A stretch of 64,000 nucleotides of DNA from Streptomyces umbrinus (GTDB lineage: Bacteria > Actinomycetota > Actinomycetes > Streptomycetales > Streptomycetaceae), in NCBI RefSeq assembly GCF_030817415.1, contig NZ_JAUSZI010000002.1:8804001-8868000 (forward strand), given 5' to 3'. Both the position numbers and the translations under genes were made by a program. The first letter of the stretch is position 1. The number at the start of each line of letters is the position of its first letter. Below the pieces are notes generated by a model. The model searched no databases, was not told where the DNA came from, and was given only the letters and a program-made list of their open reading frames with translations. Shown one piece after another: positions 27,298 to 34,551 of the stretch.

Positions 27298-27873
27298 ATG
27301 GATGCCCAAGGGCACGAGCGGTTCCGGGAGTTCGTGGAGAACCGGTCGTCGGCGCTGCTGAAGACCGCCGTGCTGCTCAGCGGCGGGGACAGGCACGCGG
27401 CCGAGGACCTGTTGCAGAGCGCGTTGATCAAGGCGGCCGGCCGGTGGCAGCGGATCGACGAGCCGGAGGCGTACGTACGGCAGATCCTGTACCGCCAGCA
27501 GGTGAGCCGATGGCGGCTGAAGTGGCGGCGGCGGGAACTGACCGTCGCCGAACCGCCCGAGGGGACGGGCGGGACGGCCGCGGCTGCTGCGGTGGACGCC
27601 TCCTCCGCGGCCGACCTGCGGATCGTGATGCGCGGAGCGCTGGCGCGGCTGACCGCCCGGCAGCGGACCGTACTGGTACTGCGTTACTTCGAGGACCTGC
27701 CGGAGGCCGACGTGGCCCGGATCCTCGGCTGCTCGGTGGGGACCGTGCGGTCCACCACCCACCGCTCGCTCGCCAGGCTGCGGGCTCTCGCGCCGGAACT
27801 GGCCGCTCTCGGACCCGCCGACGCGGAACAGAGCCCGTCCCGCGACTTCTCACCGGTGGAGGTACGTCCGTGA
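27298..27873 (+). CDS. SigE-family ECF RNA polymerase sigma factor
   Basis: The 191-residue protein belongs to the group annotated as SigE-family sigma factors in streptomycetes: FREFVENRSSALLKTAVLLS with GDRHAAEDLLQSALIKAAGR in region 2, and LARLTARQRTVLVLRYFEDL with ARILGCSVGTVRSTTHRSLA in region 4. AGAAGG lies a few bases before ATG 27298; GTG 27292 is in frame. The stop overlaps the GTG of the next gene, which encodes its probable membrane partner. Confidence 0.9.
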   Translation: MDAQGHERFREFVENRSSALLKTAVLLSGGDRHAAEDLLQSALIKAAGRWQRIDEPEAYVRQILYRQQVSRWRLKWRRRELTVAEPPEGTGGTAAAAAVDASSAADLRIVMRGALARLTARQRTVLVLRYFEDLPEADVARILGCSVGTVRSTTHRSLARLRALAPELAALGPADAEQSPSRDFSPVEVRP

Positions 27874-29102
27874 ACATGGATCAACTGGTGCGCGACGCCC
27901 TGCACGAGCAGGCCGCGGACACCATGACCACGCCGCCCGACTTCGCGGGCCGCGTCCTCGCCGTCCGGCGACGCCGCCGGACCCGTACGATCGCCGGCGC
28001 CGCGGTGGCCACGGCGGTCGCCGTCGCCGTCGGGGTGGCGGTACCGATGCTGGACGGTGGCAAGGACGAGCCCCGGCTCGCCAGCCAGATGAACGAGAGC
28101 GACATCATCGCCCACCCGGACCAGACGCCGCCGCGCGATCTGATCGCGGCGGGCAACACCGCGCTGGCCGCCTACTACACGACCAGCACCGTCAAGGAGA
28201 CCGCGGACCGGGGCGTCACCCGGCGCACCTACCACCTCCTCGACCAGGCGACCGGCAAGTACGTGAAGACCACCAAGTGGTCCATCCTCGACGTCGCTCC
28301 CGGCATGCGCACCGCCGCCGTCCTGGAGAAGGGGCTGCCCACCAAGCGGATCGGGCTGCTCGACCTGCTCACCGGTGAGGTCGAGCGCTGGATCACCGTC
28401 GACCGCGCCGTCGCGGGCGTCAGTTTCTCGGCCGACGGCAGCAAGCTCGTCGCGACGACGTACAGCGAGAATCCCGACCAGCAGAAGCTGGCGCCCAACG
28501 ACAGTGACGGGGACGGCAAGAAGAACGACTGGATGCCGCCGTGGGGCGAGTCGTACCGGACCGGCTTCTACGTCCTCGACGTCGACTCCGGCAAGGGGTC
28601 CTGGAGCAAGGTCACGGTGCACGTCGACGAGGACATGCCCGGGTCCCTCAACGCCCGTCAGGACTTTGCCTTCAGCAATGACGCCAAGCTCGTGTACTCG
28701 GGGCTCACCACGGAACCCAACGTGCAGTACTACGACTTCGAGGGCAAGGAGGTCGCCACGCCCGCGAACGAGAAGTACCTGCACTGGTACGTCGACGCAA
28801 GGCTGTCCCCGGACGGCAAGCTCGCCGCCGGCGACTTCGCGGGGGGCATCAAGACCACCGCCTCCGAGATCAACGACCCCTACACCGGCAAGCGGCTCCA
28901 CAAGATCCCCGGACAGCAACTGCTCGCCTGGGTCGACAACAAGCGGCTCATCGCCTTCGACATCGCACCCGGCACGAACGAGTTCCACAACCGGCTCGTG
29001 CTCGTCACGATCGGCAGCGACAAGACGGTCCCGCTGAGCGGTTTCCGCAAGGGGAACGACGGTGCGGCCGGGCGCTGGACGCCGATCTTCGCCGAACGCT
29101 GA
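27870..29102 (+). CDS. Membrane-anchored beta-propeller-like protein, partner of the SigE-family sigma
   Basis: The 410-residue protein has a short cytosolic N-terminus with an Arg-rich cluster (RVLAVRRRRRTRT), one membrane helix at about residues 45-65 (AGAAVATAVAVAVGVAVPML) and a large extracellular part with WD40-like strands (GVSFSADGSKLVATTY, ARLSPDGKLAAGDFAGG). An acidic DSDGDGKKND loop could bind calcium. GGAGG lies seven bases before GTG 27870. Overlap with the sigma gene suggests regulation of the sigma or response to an outside signal; this is inference. Confidence 0.78.
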   Translation: MNMDQLVRDALHEQAADTMTTPPDFAGRVLAVRRRRRTRTIAGAAVATAVAVAVGVAVPMLDGGKDEPRLASQMNESDIIAHPDQTPPRDLIAAGNTALAAYYTTSTVKETADRGVTRRTYHLLDQATGKYVKTTKWSILDVAPGMRTAAVLEKGLPTKRIGLLDLLTGEVERWITVDRAVAGVSFSADGSKLVATTYSENPDQQKLAPNDSDGDGKKNDWMPPWGESYRTGFYVLDVDSGKGSWSKVTVHVDEDMPGSLNARQDFAFSNDAKLVYSGLTTEPNVQYYDFEGKEVATPANEKYLHWYVDARLSPDGKLAAGDFAGGIKTTASEINDPYTGKRLHKIPGQQLLAWVDNKRLIAFDIAPGTNEFHNRLVLVTIGSDKTVPLSGFRKGNDGAAGRWTPIFAER

Positions 29103-29113
29103 GCACGTTCCGA

Positions 29114-30022
29114 TCACACGCCGGCCGAGGCGGCCACCAGCCGCTCGTACGCCGTCAGCAGCCCGTCGACCGCATCCCGGCCGGCGGGCCGCAGCGGTGC
29201 CCGGACCGGGCCGGAGGGCAGGCCGAGGGCGCCCAGCAGAGCCTTCGCCGTCACCGAGCCGGGCAGGCCGGAGGCCATCATCAACTCCGTGAGCGGGATG
29301 GTGAGTTGCTGCAGCCGGACCGCCTCGTCCGGGTCGCCGTCGTCGAACGCGTCCAGGATCGAACGGAAGTGACGCGGGGTCACATTCGCCACTGTGCTGA
29401 TGTATCCGGCACCGCCGATCGCGTACATCGCGAGCACGTACTCGTCGCAGCCCGTGTAGTACGCCAACTCCGTGGCGGCCAGCACCTTCTGGGTGCCGAG
29501 CAGGTCGTACGCGCAGTCCTTCACCGCCACGATCCGCGGATGCCCGGCCAGCCTCAGCATCGTCTCCGGCTCGATGCGCGTCCCCGTGCGGCCCGGGATG
29601 TCGTACAGCGCGAGCGGCAGTCCGGAGGCGTCCGCGATCGTGCGGAAGTGTGCCTCGACGGCGTCCTGCGGGGGCCTGCTGTAGTACGGCGTGACCACCA
29701 ACAGGCCGTCCGCGCCCGCCTTTTCGGCCTCCAGGGCGAGTTCGGCGGTGTGGCGGGTGTCGGCGGTCCCGATGCCCGCGACGATCGCGGCACGGTCCCC
29801 GACCGCGTCCGCCACCGCCCGCACCAGCGCCGACTTCTCGGCGTCCGTCGTGGTCGGCGACTCCCCGGTGGTCCCGGACAGCACCAGCCCGTCGCAGCCC
29901 TCGGAGACCAGCCGGTCGGCCAGCCGCTGCGCACCGTCCAGGTCCAGCAGCCCCTCGTCGGTGAAGGGAGTGATCATCGCGCAGAGGGCACGGCCGAAGG
30001 GCGGGGTGCGTCGTGAGGTCAT
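29114..30022 (-). CDS. dapA: 4-hydroxy-tetrahydrodipicolinate synthase
   Basis: The 302-residue class I aldolase condenses pyruvate with aspartate semialdehyde in lysine synthesis. GTTGESPTTT is near residue 46, the catalytic tyrosine in VVTPYYSRPP near 112 and the Schiff-base lysine is Lys168 in IVAVKDCAY. Start ATG 30022 (MTSRRTPPFG). The closeness of dapD supports a lysine role, although other DapA-family enzymes occur later in the window. It converges with the preceding gene with only 11 bases between stops. Confidence 0.88.
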   Translation of the reverse strand: MTSRRTPPFGRALCAMITPFTDEGLLDLDGAQRLADRLVSEGCDGLVLSGTTGESPTTTDAEKSALVRAVADAVGDRAAIVAGIGTADTRHTAELALEAEKAGADGLLVVTPYYSRPPQDAVEAHFRTIADASGLPLALYDIPGRTGTRIEPETMLRLAGHPRIVAVKDCAYDLLGTQKVLAATELAYYTGCDEYVLAMYAIGGAGYISTVANVTPRHFRSILDAFDDGDPDEAVRLQQLTIPLTELMMASGLPGSVTAKALLGALGLPSGPVRAPLRPAGRDAVDGLLTAYERLVAASAGV

Positions 30023-30195
30023 GGAGGTAGTCTCGGCACACCGATCCTGAAGCTCCACTTAATTCTTCTACGGGATATGGGTAAGCATTTCTTATTGGTT
30101 GCGGCGTTCGGCGTGGCAGGGGCGCTCTAGGAACTCGCCCCCGTTTCGGTCACCATGGCGGGGACGGTAGAAGGTCGTCTGTCACGGGAGGCGTC
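30023..30195. promoter_or_regulatory. AT-rich divergent promoter region of dapA and the small acidic gene
   Basis: Bases 30057-30105 are unusually AT-rich for this genome (runs such as TTAATTCTTCT and AAGCATTTCTTATT), in keeping with a dapA promoter on the minus strand. The plus-strand gene at 30196 has GGGAGGCGTC just upstream of its ATG. Confidence 0.4.
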
Positions 30196-30327
30196 ATGAA
30201 GCTGGGCAAAGCACTGGCCACCGGAGTCGCGGAGGAGCAGCCGCGCCTGGAAGAGGAAGAACTCCGACTCCCCGAGGAGATCGAGGAGTTGGAGTCCGCG
30301 GTCGAAGAGGTTCCGGTCGCGCGATGA
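30196..30327 (+). CDS. Small acidic protein of unknown function
   Basis: A 43-codon frame starts at ATG 30196 behind GGGAGGCGTC and ends as ATGA overlapping the next gene. The product MKLGKALATGVAEEQPRLEE and following residues is about one third Glu, has a hydrophobic/basic first dozen residues and then an amphipathic acidic helix with no Cys or aromatic residue. Third codon positions are almost all G or C, and the tight coupling supports expression. I do not recognise a family; it could be a small partner of the Cys-rich protein that follows. Confidence 0.65.
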   Translation: MKLGKALATGVAEEQPRLEEEELRLPEEIEELESAVEEVPVAR

Positions 30328-31004
30328 GGGTGCGGCTCCCCGAGGAACGTCCGGCGGAGCCGCCGACCGGATTCAAGATCGCCCACCCGATGCTGTCCCA
30401 GGACGGCACCCGGGCCGGGTTCACCGGTGTGTCGCTGGGCGGCGCGCTGCCGTACGGAGTGCTGGACGAGGCGCACTGTGTCTACGGCCTGCGGCACCGG
30501 GCACCGCACCGCCGCTGCGACTGCGGCTTCCACTGCGTGCACGAGCGCACGGCGGCCGAGGCCATGCTGTGCACCGCCGAGCACCGCAGCGCCGTACTCC
30601 TCGAAGTGACGGTCCTCGGCGCCTACATCCGCTTCGAGCTCGGTTTCCGGTACGCGCGGCAGCGGGTGCGTACCGCCACGGTCGGCCCCTGCGCGTGCGG
30701 CGCGGTCGCCGTGGCGCTGGCCGACGCGGGATGGGGGAGGCCCGGCTGGCGGGGCTTCGCGGCCTCCTGCGCCGGATGCGTGCGCGGCCGTACGGCGGTG
30801 TCGCTCGCGACCTTCGCCCGGCTGGGCGGGGAAGGGCTGCGGGTACGGGCCGGTGGCGGTGCCGTACCGGGCGCCGGTGACGGTCTGCCCGAGGGGCTCG
30901 GGGTCTCCGAGCTCGTCGCCGAGGCGGCGCTGCTGCAGGCCAGGCTCGACTGGTTCCAGAGCCAGCTGGCTCGACTCGGCGATCGCGGGGCCGGACAGGG
31001 GTGA
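30324..31004 (+). CDS. Cys/His-rich protein of unknown function
   Basis: The 226-residue product contains a dense metal-site-like cluster at about residues 51-82 (AHCVYGLRHRAPHRRCDCGF, then HCVHER and a later MLCTAEH) and a second set near 132-152 (PCACGAV, CAGCVRG). These look like two zinc ribbons. A strand block LLEVTVLGAYIRFELGFRY lies between them and the C-terminus is an amphipathic helix (ELVAEAALLQARLDWFQSQL). No signal or membrane segment is seen. It is coupled to the small acidic gene and is followed 50 bases later by the holin-X-like gene. Confidence 0.72.
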   Translation: MRVRLPEERPAEPPTGFKIAHPMLSQDGTRAGFTGVSLGGALPYGVLDEAHCVYGLRHRAPHRRCDCGFHCVHERTAAEAMLCTAEHRSAVLLEVTVLGAYIRFELGFRYARQRVRTATVGPCACGAVAVALADAGWGRPGWRGFAASCAGCVRGRTAVSLATFARLGGEGLRVRAGGGAVPGAGDGLPEGLGVSELVAEAALLQARLDWFQSQLARLGDRGAGQG

Positions 31005-31054
31005 CGGCGGCCCGGCAGGGTACTCGGGCGTCCCGGACGAAAGGAGGGGACGCC

Positions 31055-31468
31055 GTGACCGGAACCACGGACCGGCGGCCGGGCGAGCAGCACTCGGTCG
31101 GTGAACTCGTCGGACAGGCCACCGAACAGCTCTCCGAGCTCGTACGACAGGAAGTGCGGCTCGCGAAGGAGGAGTTGGCGCAGAAGGGCCGGCGCGTGGG
31201 GCGCGGCGGCGGGCTGCTGGGCGCGGCCGGAGCCGTCGCCTACGTGGGGCTGATGGCCCTGGCCGCGACCGGTGCGGCCGCGCTCTCCCTCGTGCTGCCC
31301 GTATGGGCGGCGGCGCTCATCGTCACGGCCGTGCTCTTCCTGGTCGCGGGCGTGCTGGCGAGGACCGGCCGGGCCCAGCTCGGGCGCGCCGCCCCGCCGA
31401 TGCCCGAGGAGGCGCTCGACAGCGTCCGGGCCGACGTCGACGAGATCAAGGAAAGGGCGCATCGATGA
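31055..31468 (+). CDS. Actinobacterial holin-X-like (phage holin family) membrane protein
   Basis: The 137-residue protein has an amphipathic N-terminal helix (SVGELVGQATEQLSELVRQE), two adjacent membrane helices at about residues 52-75 and 80-100, and a charged tail. This matches the chromosomal 'phage holin family' (DUF1469/holin-X) proteins, which are not phage lysis proteins in this setting but probable membrane-stress or envelope proteins. AAGGAGGGGACGCC precedes GTG 31055. The stop overlaps the next gene as ATGA. Confidence 0.85.
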   Translation: MTGTTDRRPGEQHSVGELVGQATEQLSELVRQEVRLAKEELAQKGRRVGRGGGLLGAAGAVAYVGLMALAATGAAALSLVLPVWAAALIVTAVLFLVAGVLARTGRAQLGRAAPPMPEEALDSVRADVDEIKERAHR

Positions 31469-32007
31469 AGGACAGCAACGATCCCGTGGAGCGCGGCAAG
31501 GCTGCCGGCAAGGCGGCGGACAAGGCCGCCGGCGGCGCGAAGGGCCCGGACGAGCTGCGACGGCAGATCCAGGAGACCCGGGGGCAACTCGGGGACACCG
31601 TCGAGGAGTTGGCGGCAAAGGCCGACGTGAAGGGCCGCGCGCGGGCCAGGGGCGCCGAGCTGAAGGGCAAGGCGTCCGAGGCCGGCCACGTCGTGCAGGA
31701 CAAGGCGGCACAGGCCGGCCATGTCGTGCAGGACAAGGCCACCGAGGCCGGGCACGTCGTACAGGGCAAGGCCGTTGAGGCCGGACACGTGGTGCAGGAC
31801 AAGGCCGTCCAGGCCGGGCACGTGGTGCAGAGCAAGGCCACGCGGGTCGGACACGCCGTCCAGGACAACGTGCCCCGGCCGGTGCGCACGGCCGTGACCA
31901 ACGCCGTCCAGGCCGGAAAGCGGCACCCCGGGCCCGTACTGATCGCCGGGGCCGGAGCGGTGGTCGCGGCGGGCCTGCTGCGCCGGCGCCACAACGGACA
32001 CCACTGA
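31465..32007 (+). CDS. DUF3618 protein with 11-residue tandem repeats
   Basis: The 180-residue protein opens with a charged region and the DUF3618 motif DELRRQIQETRGQLGDTVEE (residues about 30-49). Residues 72-137 are six 11-residue repeats of the form EAGHVVQDKAx, which predict a continuous amphipathic helix like group 3 LEA proteins or lipid-surface proteins. A short hydrophobic segment PVLIAGAGAVVAAGLLRRR near the C-terminus anchors it to the membrane. It overlaps the holin-X gene; the pair probably works at the inner membrane. Confidence 0.85.
   Translation: MKDSNDPVERGKAAGKAADKAAGGAKGPDELRRQIQETRGQLGDTVEELAAKADVKGRARARGAELKGKASEAGHVVQDKAAQAGHVVQDKATEAGHVVQGKAVEAGHVVQDKAVQAGHVVQSKATRVGHAVQDNVPRPVRTAVTNAVQAGKRHPGPVLIAGAGAVVAAGLLRRRHNGHH
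31678..31875 (+). repeat. 33-bp in-gene tandem repeats
   Basis: Six 33-bp units encode EAGHVVQDKAA-type 11-mers. The third and later units differ mainly at synonymous bases and at codons 1, 8 and 11, so the array is maintained as protein repeat rather than as recent DNA duplication. Confidence 0.85.
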
Positions 32008-32029
32008 TACGCACACCGATAGACACCTC

Positions 32030-32054
32030 CGGCTCCGGTCAGTGACCGGAGCCG
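32030..32054. terminator. Terminator of the small-acidic-to-DUF3618 unit
   Basis: CGGCTCCGGTCA pairs with TGACCGGAGCCG around one base, giving a stem of up to 12 bp 22 bases after the DUF3618 stop. A second weaker stem (GAGCGGCGG with CCGCCGCTC, 32061-32096) follows. Confidence 0.75.
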
Positions 32055-32219
32055 TACGGCGAGCGGCGGGGCCGATCCATTCGGCACCGCCGCTCGTCGT
32101 GCATCAGTTGCAGCCCGGCGGGGGTGGACCCCGTCCGTGACGCCGGTGCTTGACCTGAAGTTCGGTTGAGGTCCGAGGGTGGGGCCGTGGACACCGATCA
32201 GCGATCACTGGAGTTCGTG

Positions 32220-32921
32220 ATGACCCGTCGTACCGATGCGCACCCCGCGATGACCCGCCCCGAGGTGGGAGCGCCCTTCTTCAGCACCTGGCGGGTGGGG
32301 ACGCCCGAGCGGCAGAAGGAGACGGTCGAGGCGATCGCCGCCGCCTGGGAGCGCAGGGCGTGGCCGGCCGAGGGGCTGCTCGGGTACCACGTCTACACGG
32401 GGGAGGACGGCACGACCCTGCTGCACCACTCGCAGTGGCGGAGCGAGCAGGACTACGAGGCGTTCGTGAAGGTCCACCGGCAGGAGCGCGTGGACGAGGT
32501 GGACGTGGCCGTGCCCGGGATCGAGCGCGTGGGGCTCGGCCGCTACCGGCGCTACCGCAGCGGCGCTCAGGAGGGGGAGACCCGGGTGCCGGGGTGCGTC
32601 GTGATCGTCGAGATCGAGTTCGAGGGACCGGACCCCGACCGGCAACGCGCCTGGGTGGACGCCGTGTTCGAAGCCCTGGAGAGCGAGCCGAACCTCAGTC
32701 CCGGCGGGATCTCCGCCCACTTCCACCTCAGCACCGACGGCACGAAGGTCCTCAACTACGCCGAGTGGGAGACCGCACAGGCCCACATCGACGCGCTGGC
32801 CGCACCGGGCGGCGGTGTCGGATCCCGTACGCCCGAGTGGGAGCGCGTGCAGACATACCCCGGGCTGAAGCAGTCCACGGTCCACCGCTACACCCACGCC
32901 CTCGGGCTCGTCCCCGAGTGA
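32220..32921 (+). CDS. Antibiotic biosynthesis monooxygenase (ABM)-like two-domain protein
   Basis: The 233-residue protein has two copies of an ABM-type ferredoxin-like fold. The first has PFFSTWRVGTPERQKETVEA with LLHHSQWRSEQDYEAF, and the second has VVIVEIEFEGPDPDRQRAWV with KVLNYAEWETAQAHIDAL. The W-x-S/T ... F/Y pattern is typical of dimeric ABM heme- or quinone-acting proteins; the substrate is unknown. I chose ATG 32220 because GGAG lies six bases upstream; GTG 32187 and TTG 32166 are longer options. It stands alone. Confidence 0.75.
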   Translation: MTRRTDAHPAMTRPEVGAPFFSTWRVGTPERQKETVEAIAAAWERRAWPAEGLLGYHVYTGEDGTTLLHHSQWRSEQDYEAFVKVHRQERVDEVDVAVPGIERVGLGRYRRYRSGAQEGETRVPGCVVIVEIEFEGPDPDRQRAWVDAVFEALESEPNLSPGGISAHFHLSTDGTKVLNYAEWETAQAHIDALAAPGGGVGSRTPEWERVQTYPGLKQSTVHRYTHALGLVPE

Positions 32922-32991
32922 TCACCGGCTCGCGGTGGACGACGGGGCGGGCTGCCACGGAAATCCCCTGGGCGCCATCCGACAAGAAGAA

Positions 32992-33024
32992 CCGTCTGGA
33001 CAAAAAAAGTTTTCGGTGAGACGG
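32992..33024 (+). promoter_or_regulatory. Candidate autoregulatory dyad of the ArsR-like gene
   Basis: CCGTCT at 32992-32997 and AGACGG at 33019-33024 flank an A/T-rich core (GGACAAAAAAAGTTTTCGG) that is striking in this GC context. It ends eight bases before the start codon, so a bound regulator would block translation initiation or transcription. Confidence 0.35.
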
Positions 33025-33031
33025 TGGAGTC

Positions 33032-33712
33032 ATGTTGGACGTGACCGTGATCGAGGACCCGGCGGCAGCCGCCGCCTCGCTGGACCCCATAAGGGGCCGG
33101 CTCCTGGCCGAGCTGGCGGCCGGACCCGCGTCGGCCGCCATGCTGGCCGGCAAGGTCGGACTGCCCAGGCAGAAGGTGAACTACCACCTGAAGGCGCTGG
33201 AGCGGCACGGCCTGGTCGAGCTCGCGGGGGAGCGCCGCAAGGGGAACGTCACCGAGCGACTGATGAGGGCGACGGCGGCGTCGTACGTCATCTCGCCGCT
33301 CGCCCTCGCCGCCGTGCAGCCCGACCCGGATGGGTTCCGGGACCAGCTCTCGGCTCGGTGGCTGCTCGCGCTCGGCGCCCGGCTCGTGCGGGACGTCGGC
33401 ACGCTCATCACGGGCGCCACGAAGGCCCGCAAGCGGCTCGCCACGTACGCGCTGGACGGTGAGGTGCGTTTCGCCTCGGCCGCCGACCGGGCCGCGTTCA
33501 TCCAGGAGTTGACGGCCGGTGTCGGCGCCCTGATCCGCAAGTACGACTCTCCGGACGCCGAGGGGGGCCGCGACCACCGGATCGTCGTGGCCGTCCACCC
33601 CACGGTCAAGCCCGAGACGTCCGGAGCGGCCGGCGCAGCCGATGCATCCGGTACGTCCGACGGTCCCAAGGCTTCCGAGGCGCCCTCAGCGGTGCCCGAA
33701 CTCACCGACTGA
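33032..33712 (+). CDS. ArsR-like winged helix transcriptional regulator
   Basis: The 226-residue protein has an N-terminal winged helix at about residues 18-75 (PIRGRLLAELAAGPASAAML, then VGLPRQKVNYHLKALERHGL), the HTH_20/ArsR arrangement. The middle is helical and the last 30 residues are an Ala/Ser/Glu-rich tail with low complexity. It is followed 29 bases later by an SRPBCC-domain gene, a frequent pairing in actinobacteria in which the regulator controls the AHSA1-like protein. Confidence 0.88.
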   Translation: MLDVTVIEDPAAAAASLDPIRGRLLAELAAGPASAAMLAGKVGLPRQKVNYHLKALERHGLVELAGERRKGNVTERLMRATAASYVISPLALAAVQPDPDGFRDQLSARWLLALGARLVRDVGTLITGATKARKRLATYALDGEVRFASAADRAAFIQELTAGVGALIRKYDSPDAEGGRDHRIVVAVHPTVKPETSGAAGAADASGTSDGPKASEAPSAVPELTD

Positions 33713-33741
33713 CACGCCTGGTCGACACACAGGAGCACACC

Positions 33742-34479
33742 ATGTCCAAGGAATTCGAGATCGCCCGCGAGTTCGAGGTCGACGCCACACCCGACCAGGT
33801 GTGGGACGCCGTCACCAGCGGTACCGGCGGCTGGCTGTGGCCGATGGAGCCCCCCGAGCCGCGTGAGGGCGGCCGGGGCCCCTGGGGATCCACGGTCACC
33901 GCCTGGGACCCGCCGCACAAGTACACCAACCGGCTTGAGGGCGTCGACGAGAACTCCGCGCAGACCCTCAATCAGCTCGACTACACCGTCGAACCGCGCG
34001 ACGGCGGACGGCGCGCCTGGGTGCGGTACGTGCACAGCGGGATCTTCGTCGACGACTGGGACAACCAGTACGACGGGGCGAGCAGGCACACCGACTTCTA
34101 CCTCCACACCCTGCGCGAGTACCTGACGAGGTTCGCGGCCAGGCCGGCCGCCTTCGCCACGTTCGACGGGCCCGACGCGTCCAAGGCGGCCGACGCCTTC
34201 GCCGCCGTCGGCCGGGCACTCGGCCTCGCGGACGACACCGCCGAGGGAGCGCGCGTACGGGCTCAGGGCCCCGACGGCCAGGTCCTGGACGCCGTCGTCG
34301 ACTACCGCAACCCGTACTTCATCGGGCTGCGCACCGACGACGCCCTCATCCGCTTCTTCGGACGCAACCACTGGGGCGCGCCCGTCGGCATGAGCGTCCA
34401 CGACTTCGCCCCGGGCGCCGACGCCAAGGGGAACGAGGCGGCCTGGCAGGGCTGGCTGAACCGGGCCTTCGGGGCCTGA
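33742..34479 (+). CDS. SRPBCC (AHSA1/START-like) domain protein
   Basis: The 245-residue protein begins with a SRPBCC fold: FEIAREFEVDATPDQVWDAV, GTGGWLWPMEPPEP and a hydrophobic-cavity strand set ending with a long helix (DFYLHTLREYLTRF). The C-terminal third (VLDAVVDYRNPYFIGLRTDD) is a second alpha/beta part seen in actinobacterial members. Ligand unknown. It forms a unit with the upstream ArsR-like regulator and ends at a 20-bp terminator. Confidence 0.85.
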   Translation: MSKEFEIAREFEVDATPDQVWDAVTSGTGGWLWPMEPPEPREGGRGPWGSTVTAWDPPHKYTNRLEGVDENSAQTLNQLDYTVEPRDGGRRAWVRYVHSGIFVDDWDNQYDGASRHTDFYLHTLREYLTRFAARPAAFATFDGPDASKAADAFAAVGRALGLADDTAEGARVRAQGPDGQVLDAVVDYRNPYFIGLRTDDALIRFFGRNHWGAPVGMSVHDFAPGADAKGNEAAWQGWLNRAFGA

Positions 34480-34491
34480 CGTTCTACAGAG

Positions 34492-34538
34492 ACGCCGGTG
34501 AGCCCGGCCCCCTGACGTGGGGCCGGGCTCACCGGCGT
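34492..34538. terminator. Strong bidirectional terminator
   Basis: ACGCCGGTGAGCCCGGCCCC pairs perfectly over 20 bp with its complement at 34519-34538 around a CTGACGT loop. It sits between the converging SRPBCC gene and the secreted nuclease. Confidence 0.92.
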
Positions 34539-34551
34539 GCTCCCGCGGCGA

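Noticed and set aside
31055..31468. Prophage remnant, because of the holin-like gene.
   Set aside because: The gene is of the chromosomal holin-X group, coupled to a DUF3618 gene, and there are no phage structural, lysis or integrase genes in the region.
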